DNA of 64,000 nucleotides, from contig NC_134035.1 in assembly GCF_964204645.1 (NCBI RefSeq), positions 9,052,501 through 9,116,500 on the forward strand, written 5' to 3'. The stretch's first letter is position 1. Every line of letters begins with the position of its first letter. The notes under the pieces are model-generated. The model made no database searches. It was not told the origin of the DNA and worked only from the letters and a program-made list of their open reading frames with translations. A program made the translations under genes and the position numbers. Of the stretch, positions 56,901-64,000 are shown piece after piece. This DNA comes from Tubulanus polymorphus (taxonomy: Eukaryota > Nemertea > Palaeonemertea > Tubulaniformes > Tubulanidae).

Positions 56901-58955
56901 ACAGGCTTCGCGGATCACAAAATCCTTAACTCAGATATTTCCATGACCCTTGACCAAAAATTCCCCGATTGAACTATCAAATATCGCCAGGAGTGATTTT
57001 CTCAAGAGGCAAACTCTAACACCAGCTGGAGAGCGGGCGGTTAAAGAAATAAAGTCCAAATATGGAGAGGCATTGTGGAGAACGACTGTAGACTGGTTGC
57101 CTGTCAAATTCTGAATCTAGACTGGTTGCCAGTATAATAAGTTAAGCGTTACGTTGAATGCGTGTCTTTCATCGCACATCAAGAAGTTGTTCCCAAGAAA
57201 TTCCCCAATTTTCCATGCAGGGAAAAGTATCTCTGGTATTCCATGATTTTCCCTGATCTGTTAAAACCCGGATGGGAATTAGACGAGTGAGAGAGCGATG
57301 ATTAACAGAATTACCTGATTAATGGATTATCACTTTTATCAATTGCATCTATCTTTACAAGCACCATCGGAGTTCTAGTTAAATCTTTTAATATTCCCTG
57401 AAATCATCGAAAGTTAAGTGTAAATTGTAGTTTTGTTCATCGGCTTAAAACTACTGATATTTCTACTATCAAAACTGCGTAGTTGCCTTAAATTAATTCT
57501 TAAGTTAATCCAGAACGGACCCATCTACATCTAAACTTACCAGAGTTCCATCTCTTAAATCGATGTTATTTTTAGGCGCCACATCATCAAGAGTTAGAAA
57601 TTGCTCTTCACCATCGTCAGCATCATCAGCAACGTCATCCCCATCATCTCCTCCACCGGCCGTGGCGCCTGCTTTCTTTCGGTTATTCTTTCTGAATTAG
57701 ACAACAACAATTTCATATTAAATATTCGTTTAACTTTAACGGTTTGCTTTCATAATTTCGGTTCATAATTGCTTACTGCGTCGCGGTGACCATCTCTAAA
57801 ACTTTACACACATAACTGTACAAGTACTCAACCTGCAGGTACAGAAACAATTATTAAACATTTGATTCCAATTCGATTCAAATATCCCACCAAAAAATTC
57901 AACAACTCTAAGAGTTAATCAGGGTGGCCACTGTTATTTCACTTGTTTTTCCCCCGACTATTCCCTGACATATATCAGCTAAGGATCCGATCAATTAACA
58001 GTTAAATACATAAGACATAGACATAAACTATTTAATTTTACACGTGATAATTATCCCTGACTTTTAAAAATATATTTCCATTATTTCTAGCTCCGACTAT
58101 AATTACACCTATTTGTATCATTCTCACCTAATTGATTTGAGTGAGGTGTACTGAATTATCAAAAAGTTTCTCAAATTACGAAGAAAAAGCCAAGCACAAA
58201 CCTTTTTGCTATAAACACAAGCCGAGCCTTGTATGAGCATCGCCGCCTCGGCAAAATTCACCGTAGTTTTCCCTCCATCAAACGATATCTGAATCTGACC
58301 GACCTGTGAATGAAACTCATATTTTTTTATCTCACAAAATTATACGTCGAATGGGGAATTTTGTCATCCTTGATCAAATTCAATACTTTTCGATTCAACT
58401 TTGAATTCATTTTCATCGATGTCTATTTTTACGGCAAAATTCTAATAATACGCAAAGAATCGAAGAACAAGTCGATGTTAATAGGAATCTTCGATCCAAG
58501 CTCGTCTTCCAATAATCCTTTCCCTCAATTTTTCAGGGATGAAAATATATTGAAAAAGTCGGAAAATATCCCGAATTAGAGCCGCTTTTCCAATGAGACG
58601 CCATATTGGTTTCTTCGACTCCACAATTGTGCTAACCAACGCCAAAAACTGTCTTAAGGAGCACTCCTTAAGGGGCTCCGATATGACGTGCGTGATTGAG
58701 GCGATTTACACTGATCTCAGGAATGACGAAAATAAAAGAGAAAGTCGGCAATCCGTCTATGGTTGGAAGATTTTCATCCCCGATTTTTAGATTTAATTAA
58801 CGATGATGATAAAATGTGGGAACCTGTTGAAGGTAGTCGTCTAATTGCTCCGCTATTTGAACGTTCCAATTTTCGTTCAGATCGCGAATGATCGGATGCA
58901 TCAACTGAGCGAGATGCCCGGCTGCATCACCGCCTGCCGCTGCAGTTTCACCCAT
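50991..58955 (-). CDS. NCAPH2: Condensin-2 complex subunit H2 (kleisin beta)
   Basis: Fifteen coding exons, 5' to 3': 58824-58955, 58202-58303, 57777-57832, 57541-57691, 57315-57397, 56535-56853, 56085-56174, 55889-55958, 55709-55810, 53847-53974, 53321-53399, 52692-52876, 52185-52286, 51945-52094, 50991-51134; 630 aa (human about 605). N-terminal condensin II H2 block: [20 protein letters not shown], then [35 protein letters not shown]. Acidic linkers and a FWQLLDP box follow, then [30 protein letters not shown] and a C-terminal [25 protein letters not shown]2 bridges SMC2-SMC4 with the HEAT subunits D3 and G2 of condensin II, which compacts mitotic chromosomes and acts in the interphase nucleus (established). 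A candidate 5' UTR exon ends near 59651 (CAGG|GTAAGT). Introns 9 and 11 hold seven miRNA-like hairpins on the same strand. Confidence 0.96.
51220..51450. repeat. MITE of the 'cctggaaaa' family, reverse
   Basis: GGAGGCCACTTTCCATCC, TCCCTGAGTTTTTTCCTG, CCTGAATTTTCCAGG, TAGATTTTTCTGATTCC, CAGTGGCAACC. NCAPH2 intron 14. Confidence 0.6.
53102..53161 (-). ncRNA. miR-29-seed hairpin 1 (candidate pre-miRNA)
   Basis: On the minus strand a 60-nt hairpin: 5' arm CCTGGTATGATTTGTGAGC, 3' arm TAGCACCAAGTGATACCAGG. The arms pair over about 15 positions with one mismatch before the loop. The 3' arm starts with the miR-29 family seed (AGCACCA at nt 2-8). NCAPH2 intron 11 (52877-53320), separate from the other six. 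Confidence 0.75.
53460..53815. repeat. Reverse copy of the 11925-12310 repeat family
   Basis: ATAGATCAGTCATTCCTGG, AAGTGTCTGCATCCC, TAAACCGTTAATTCATGG and TTTCAAAGGAATCAAGAAGT. NCAPH2 intron 10. A similar diverged copy lies at 33370-33665 in LMF2 intron 12. Confidence 0.6.
54302..54359 (-). ncRNA. miR-29-seed hairpin 2 (candidate pre-miRNA)
   Basis: Minus strand: 5' arm CCTAATATCACTTGTGGGC, 3' arm TAGCACCAAGTGATACTAGG. AAGTGATA in the 3' arm pairs with TATCACTT in the 5' arm, the most perfect stem of the set. First of six in the 53975-55708 intron counting along the plus strand. Confidence 0.75.
54738..54793 (-). ncRNA. miR-29-seed hairpin 3 (candidate pre-miRNA)
   Basis: Minus strand: 5' arm CCTGATATGATTTGTGTGG, 3' arm TAGCACCAAATGATACCAGG. 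The AAAT of the 3' arm faces ATTT of the 5' arm, a change on both sides relative to hairpin 2. Confidence 0.75.
54909..54969 (-). ncRNA. miR-29-seed hairpin 4 (candidate pre-miRNA)
   Basis: Minus strand: 5' arm CCTGTTATAACTTGTGTG, 3' arm TAGCACCAAGTGATACCAGG. Seed arm identical to hairpin 1, with a different 5' arm and loop. Confidence 0.75.
55049..55110 (-). ncRNA. miR-29-seed hairpin 5 (candidate pre-miRNA)
   Basis: Minus strand: 5' arm CCTGGAATCATTTGTGTG, 3' arm TAGCACCAAATGATACCAGG. AAATGAT pairs with ATCATTT. Confidence 0.75.
55169..55228 (-). ncRNA. miR-29-seed hairpin 6 (candidate pre-miRNA)
   Basis: Minus strand: 5' arm CCTGTTATATCCTGAGTG, 3' arm TAGCACCAGGAGATACCAGG. The AGGA of the 3' arm is matched by TCCT in the 5' arm, a clear compensatory double change against the other copies. 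Confidence 0.75.
55414..55472 (-). ncRNA. miR-29-seed hairpin 7 (candidate pre-miRNA)
   Basis: Minus strand: 5' arm CCTGATATAATCTGTGTGC, 3' arm TAGCACCAGGTGATATCAGG. The outer stem CCTGATAT/ATATCAGG is perfect, including the T that replaces C in most other copies. This is the first hairpin in transcript order, 237 nt after NCAPH2 exon 9. Confidence 0.75.
56213..56478. repeat. Repeat of the 'gtggccac' family
   Basis: CAGGGTGGCCACTATCCG, GGCTAAGAATCCAATCAATG, AAGAGGCCACCCTG. The ends CAGGGTGGCC and GGCCACCCTG are inverted repeats. NCAPH2 intron 6; a shorter copy is at 57920-58065. Confidence 0.65.
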
Positions 58956-60780
58956 CTTCGTCGTTCGTTCAAAATTCTCGTCTAAAAATGAATAGCAAAA
59001 AAAACACACACAATTATCATTCGTTATTCTTAATCACGAAAAATGGATTCTAAAAGATATCTGATGTAAAAAGCTGATAATTCAAACAGAGTATTACGTA
59101 TCACAAATATTAGAAGTATAAACGTCGAACGGACAAGTCCGGGTCGTAGTCCGAACTTTGAAACGAATTTCGCATCGGAGTTCTAATCGTAATTAATGAT
59201 TCTACAACCTCAAATACGGCTTCATTTTTGTGACCAATAATTCGTCAACATTAAGTCATACCAATATCTCAAAATTACAGCGTCAAAAAGCGGGAAACTT
59301 CGCGAATATCAACCGCATAATTCGCGGTCTGCACATCGGGCGCCATTTTGAATATCGCGGTGTTTGGACTGGTTCCGCGACGGAAAATACCGAGACTGGT
59401 TCCGCTCCGAAAAGAAGCGCGGATTTCTACGCGATTGCGGATCACTTATTCAAGACAGATTTTTTCAGACAAACAACACTCTAATTAGGATAGATAAGGA
59501 TAGATTTTAATTATTTTTCAAAATTTATAATCGACGAGAGTAGATAGCTTTGGAAATTAATGCGCGCACGGATCGGACTACTGGTCGCACACTCGCTTGC
59601 CACAGAAAATAGAAATCCCTTCAAATAGTACACAATCTAACTTACCCTGGCTACGCGCTTTTCAGGCTTGTAGAGGGTGTTTCTCGGTTGTTTTCTTCAG
59701 CCTTTTCCTCTATATATGCTAAAAAATAAAATTCAATCGGATTGATATAATCAGATGACGCAAAATACACGAGATTTCGAAGTCGGGTTTTCACTTACTG
59801 GTATTTGAAGTTACACACGATTGAAAGCCCTTTAAAAACCATATCTAACTGCCTTGGCGATTAATTTAACTAATACTGACAGTATAAATCCCTCAGACGC
59901 CCGTTGAACCGACGGGAGTCGACGAGAGTTCAACCAGAATGAAAATCAACGAAAAGAATTCATTACCGGAAACAACTTCTCCACACTTGATAATCCTAAA
60001 ATGTGGATATCTGCAAATGGCTCTATGCCATATAAGTCCAAGAGACGTCTTGTGTGTCAACCGGCCATAATAAATATTTTTGAACTTTTTTCCAATACTT
60101 TGTTCCCCATATTGTCTTTATAGTCATTAATGAGCTATTCGTTTTGCATTTCGCGTATCAAAATAATACGGGTTCGAACCCTGAAGTTCGCGCATGGACG
60201 TTGGTCACGCTCAATGAATGTGGAGCCCCGGGGAAATATGAACCGTGAAATCTGCGTCAAAACGTGCCGTCAAAACAAACAGTGAAAAAGTGATTTCAGA
60301 TGAAAAATAGTTAAAATCGAACTCGGGATGCATGATTATTTCATGAGCTGGTTTTGACCAGCTGCTGGGTTATGCCATGGTCGAGGAGGATGAGTTGGGG
60401 GGTTAAGCCCAAAGAGGGACTATCGGGCTAAATCAGGAACGAAGTGACACCGGATCGGAGCGGAACCAGACTTGAGGCTTAATTTTGAAGGACTTGTCGC
60501 ATCCTAAAATGGGCACATTCATGTCGAAGCAGGCAGCATTGGATCCAAATTTGAGTTCTATGATTACTCCCGCGCTGAAATCCACCAACCCAATTATCTT
60601 TGTTGTCTAAAAAGGCACTCAAAAATGTGATGGACTTCACGTCCTCCTGCTGGCCTAGGTCCGCACCTGCACATCAAATGAAGAAACAACACTATTTTTT
60701 CAAGTTCGTTAGGTTCTCCGTTAAATACTTCTGGCAACAGTTAGAAACAAATTATCTATATGAATTATGTTTTCAGTACG
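58956..60780. other. NCAPH2-MEI4 divergent intergenic region
   Basis: The two genes are transcribed away from each other. On the minus strand AGCCAGG|GTAAGTTAG at about 59645-59655 is a good donor for an NCAPH2 5' UTR exon, and TTTTTAG at 58981 is a matching acceptor 25 nt before its ATG. GCGCCATTTTGAATATCGCG at 59340 is a YY1-type GCCATTTT site. A B-box-like GGGTTCGAACCC at 60170 and a dispersed repeat at about 60440-60670 (GGGCACATTCATG... GGTCCGCACCTGC) lie nearer MEI4. No other gene seen. Confidence 0.5.
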
Positions 60781-61872
60781 ATGGATGCTACAGATGAAGA
60801 AAATGAACACACTCCAGTGCATACTGACGTCTCTGAGGCTGATATACACGAGGTCCTATCGATGAAAATAGCCACAGCAATCGCCATCATATCTCTGAAA
60901 CCAGACGGACTGACAGGCGAACAATACGCCCGAATCCTCTTTCAACAGATGCACGATCGACTCGAGAATATGACGAAAACATCGGCGACGCGTGAAAACG
61001 AGGAATTCGAACTGCGTCTTCGAGTGGAAGATTTGGAAAAACGACTCGGCGAGGAATCCGCAGTACCAGCACCAGCAGCAGCCGCAGTTGATTGCGATGA
61101 ATCACTGTCGACTGTCAGCAGCCGCGTGGCACGAGGTCCTCGTACGTTTTTCAAGAGCTATCAATTCTTACAGACTTATTCCAAACTCAGTCGATCGGAA
61201 CAAATATCGAAAGTCGAATCGCTCGACGAAAATTTGGCGACTATTTTCGAAATTATTCGCCGTTTAGTAAACAACGACGATCCGGAGAATCGGGAGCGAG
61301 AAACGTCGTTTAAGGTGATGAATCGCGCGTTGGTGATAATCGCAGAAACGACTAAACTCGAAAATGCGGATGACGTCGTTCAGAACGCGATGATATCACA
61401 CATTAATAGATTCCTGGACGAGCTCATAACGACGCTTTACGAACAAGACCCATTCGATGAAAGTTCGTCGTCGTCATCATCGCCCGCCGTCGATAAACAA
61501 TTCCTCGTGAATTTAGCCGGGATTTTAACCGGTTGTTCGGCCAGAGTTTTCGTGCGTAGTTTCGAGGAAATTCTGTCACGAATTGGCGAATTCACGAACG
61601 AGCTGCGCGAATGGAAACGAGGCGAAGGCGCTGCTGAACGCGAATTGGACCCGGTTCGTTGCGAAAACGTTTACTACTTGATGAAACTGGGCGAAGATTC
61701 TTTACGCGCCGTTTGTGAAAATCCCGATTTAAAGCGCGCTTTGAGCGACGAAAAATTTGCCGAATTTCAGAATTTAGCCGACGATTGTTTACTGCACGTA
61801 TCGGACGAGTTTCCCATGTTTTGCTGTTGCATGTGGACGTTACAAGATTTAATGGAACGAATTAGAAAATAG
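60781..61872 (+). CDS. MEI4: Meiosis-specific protein MEI4 homolog
   Basis: One exon, 363 aa from MDATDEEN (vertebrate MEI4 about 385-390 aa). Family blocks: N-terminal helix MKIATAIAIISLKPDG (vertebrate LALALAxIxSKP); central FLQTYSKLSRSEQI...ATIFEIIRRLV; CENVYYLMKLGEDSL; and the C-terminal VSDEFPMFCCCMWTLQDLM, matching the SDAFPLFxxYLWR end of vertebrate MEI4. MEI4 forms a complex with REC114 and, with IHO1, lets SPO11-TOPOVIBL make programmed meiotic double-strand breaks (established). A TTTTCAG just before TACGATGG suggests that a 5' UTR exon is spliced on; an upstream in-frame ATG at 60760 would add only MNYVFST and lies before that acceptor. Low-complexity runs (APAAAAA, SSSSSSS) sit between the blocks. 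Poly(A) signal AATAAA at 62039. Confidence 0.85.
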   Translation: MDATDEENEHTPVHTDVSEADIHEVLSMKIATAIAIISLKPDGLTGEQYARILFQQMHDRLENMTKTSATRENEEFELRLRVEDLEKRLGEESAVPAPAAAAVDCDESLSTVSSRVARGPRTFFKSYQFLQTYSKLSRSEQISKVESLDENLATIFEIIRRLVNNDDPENRERETSFKVMNRALVIIAETTKLENADDVVQNAMISHINRFLDELITTLYEQDPFDESSSSSSSPAVDKQFLVNLAGILTGCSARVFVRSFEEILSRIGEFTNELREWKRGEGAAERELDPVRCENVYYLMKLGEDSLRAVCENPDLKRALSDEKFAEFQNLADDCLLHVSDEFPMFCCCMWTLQDLMERIRK

Positions 61873-62037
61873 CTCAAATTTTGTCTTGAAAAATTCCTCA
61901 TTAAATGTCCGAATCCGAGCTAGAAATTGAAAACGACTTACTTTTTCTTAAGTTTTTCAGAAATTTTATTTTTCCCTCTATTCGAACTATGCGACATATG
62001 AAAATTAGAGACTAATTTTTACTTCTTTCGTTTTTTT

Positions 62038-62044
62038 AAATAAA
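62038..62044 (+). terminator. Probable MEI4 poly(A) signal
   Basis: TAAATAAAGG 170 nt after the MEI4 stop; canonical AATAAA hexamer. Confidence 0.5.
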
Positions 62045-63039
62045 GGAAATCTCTACAAAAACGTATCTACAAATAATAATAAATAGCACAGGTGATAGTT
62101 TTCATTTCTGTAACAAAAATCACTGCATAAGTCATGGAATGTAAAAAAAATACATAAATAAGAATTCTGTCAGTATTAATTCGTTTTTTTAAGTGCTGTA
62201 CAGATTTTTGGTGGATAATTAAATAATGAACTCGTAATGAAATGCAAGAGAAAATAAACAATGAATGCAACAAAGACATACTCTGTTTTTTAATAAGACC
62301 TGCTGTTACCGTAATATTGATTATTTTTGAGTTATGGACGGACAATTGTTTTCACTGTATCGATGACATCTACACTGGTATTAATAAACAATATTAAAAC
62401 ATTTCTGATTAGTTTTACCATGTACTCTAAAACGAATAATTTAAGAGTCCATGGTTTTACATGCCACATACATTTAGGTATACATGAACTATTATATATA
62501 AGACTGCTTTACTCATCAAGGGTGAGGGTGCAAGAGGTGCATACCCTATCTCCCCCTAAAAATGTCGAGTTGCCCAGGGAAAATGAAAGATATTTAACTG
62601 ATACCTAAAAATTTTCAATTTATAAGCTCATTCTCTGTACTTCCAAAAGTTAGTAAACGTTTTGCAATGAGCTTTCTTTCAGGGATGCCCTTTTCATTAT
62701 ATAATGTGCCCTATTTTGGGGGTGCACCCCTCCCTGAATCAGACGCTAGGTCCACCCCTGCTCATTAAGCTTTGAAAAAAGCAATCTCATCAGAACTTCA
62801 TCCACTTCATTGGTATAGAGGTTCTAAGCAGTCGAATGTTATACAAGATTAAATTTGGGAAATGTGATGCATCATTGAGGCAGCATTTTTTCCTTATATT
62901 TCGTATTGTTTAATTCCATGGATTCTTTTTATCCCCAGCTTCCAATGAATCTAAAAATACATCAAAAATTCCGAAATCACATTCAAAATTCAGTTAAAAA
63001 CAAGTTTTTTACTAGTGACACTCCAAAAATTCTACTCAC
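62045..63039. other. No gene recognised; dispersed repeat near 62660-62765
   Basis: AT-rich. TTTCAGGGATGCCC, GGGGGTGCACCCCTCCCTGA and CGCTAGGTCCACCCCTGC at 62680-62765 are the inverse of the repeat end at 29805-29890. The downstream exon of the minus-strand gene at 63040 was not found here; it may be short or lie beyond MEI4. Confidence 0.4.
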
Positions 63040-63455
63040 CAGTAACCGAGACATTCGTCAGATTCGATTTCCTCAACTGGATTTCATCTTGAGACATTTG
63101 TCTCAGATCTTTACGCGATATTCTGACCGGGGTCAGAGCACCGGGTTCGGCCGACTGATCCACAGCGGTAGACGCTTCAAACATGTCACCCTGCGATCTC
63201 TCAGGCCGCGGAGTATCCCTGGAAATAGTTAAAATAGTTACAGGATGAATTACATTCCGATCTTACAAATCCCTGTTGAGTGCCACAGAAGAGGAAAGAA
63301 AACAATACCTGTTTGATTTCGGTGTTCTCACACTATCCGGCGTTATATCCACACCTTCAGTAGCACCGATATGAGCCATCAATTCTCTCATCTTCCTCTT
63401 CAAATCGCGACTAGTTTTTTTGTAATAATACAGATCTTTCTCCAGCTGATGAATC
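63040..63455 (-). CDS. Coiled-coil protein, two internal exons, partial
   Basis: Exons 63309-63455 and 63040-63218, joined in phase (AG|G). The peptide starts IHQLEKDLYYYKKTSRDLKR, a strongly charged coiled-coil segment, then KMRELMAHIGATEGVDITPD and RTPKSNRDTPRPERSQGD, with the second exon giving PVRISRKDLRQMSQDEIQLR and KSNLTNVSVTG before a GTGAGT donor. Acceptors CCGTAG and TTTCCAG are clean. Several Ser/Thr-Pro sites suggest a phosphorylated linker. The family could not be identified; a cytoskeletal or centrosomal coiled-coil protein is a guess. The gene starts right of the window. Confidence 0.6.
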
Positions 63456-64000
63456 CTACGGATTAGATAACGGGTTATTCATTTATTATGTAAGCATCAG
63501 GGCAGGGCTAAGGGCAATTGCATACTAGAATGTATGTGCAAAAATGAGTCAGGGGAAGGGGTTCATGCTGTTGAAAAAATACAATTGCTTTCCCTGGAAC
63601 AATTTGCTACTCTAAAAATCCCTAAAAAATTGTTCTAATTCTTTATTTTTCGCCTTATAGTGTTCCTGAAATTTGTATTCTGATTAAAGCCATATTATGG
63701 CTTCGATCAGACATGCAGAAAGCAGCAAAGATCGAACATTCATTCAAAGATTTTTTCACAATAAACGTCAAACACTAGTACCCGGTATCTTACACGGAAA
63801 ATTTCCAGTACCGCGTAGTGTCTGACAATAAAGTTTAACGATGATTTGTGCTATCATTCTTACAGGATTTGGGTGATACGTATATACAACATATTTTGTC
63901 CACTAATTGTGCATAGAATTGATGGCTGTCTGCTACCTATCGTACACATTTCGTAAGATCTGACTCACAGGTCCTAGCTAGACCATGCGTACGTACTATA
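63456..64000. other. No feature recognised
   Basis: AT-rich sequence upstream of the 63309-63455 exon, probably intron of the same minus-strand gene. No exon with convincing coding character seen. Confidence 0.4.

Overview
The window is genomic DNA from an invertebrate bilaterian animal. Its genes are long, intron-rich and separated by AT-rich sequence full of short inverted-repeat transposons. Coding exons are CpG-rich (many TCG, CGA and GAC codons) while introns are CpG-poor. The protein set (ZNF143, radial spoke RSPH14, cytosolic CysRS, LMF2, condensin II H2, MEI4 and a Roc-COR protein) is animal-like. A spiralian or a non-vertebrate deuterostome both fit; I cannot place the phylum from the sequence.

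Layout. 1-6 kb: two spliced exons of an unidentified minus-strand gene, then two large palindromic repeats. 6.3-15.2 kb (+): a ZNF143/ZNF76 (Staf) transcription factor in 12 coding exons. 16.3-20.1 kb (-): RSPH14, tail-to-tail with ZNF143. 21.1-28.8 kb (-): cysteinyl-tRNA synthetase CARS1 in 19 exons. 31.4-50.4 kb (-): lipase maturation factor 2 (LMF2) in 16 exons. Its 8.5-kb sixth intron carries a complete opposite-strand gene for an LRR-Roc-COR (MFHAS1-like) GTPase at 39.7-46.3 kb. 51.0-59.0 kb (-): condensin-2 subunit NCAPH2 in 15 exons. 60.8-61.9 kb (+): MEI4, a meiotic double-strand-break factor. 63.0-63.5 kb (-): two exons of an unidentified coiled-coil protein that continues out of the window. 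For the six complete multi-exon genes I read the splice junctions by eye; every chosen junction keeps the frame, and total lengths come out close to those of the vertebrate relatives I remember.

The most interesting item is non-coding: seven tandem hairpins in two introns of NCAPH2 (six between 54.30 and 55.47 kb, one at 53.10 kb). On the strand of the host gene each 3' arm carries an invariant UAGCACCA, the miR-29 seed, followed by a variable tail whose changes are matched by compensating changes in the 5' arm. This looks like an expanded intronic microRNA cluster of the miR-29/285/995/998 type inside a chromosome-condensation gene. Other notable points are the nested ROCO gene with two in-frame alternative first exons and a six-unit heptad repeat inside its GTPase domain, LMF2-NCAPH2 adjacency as in human, a near-perfect 250-bp-arm palindrome inserted into a tRNA-derived repeat, and several MITE families.
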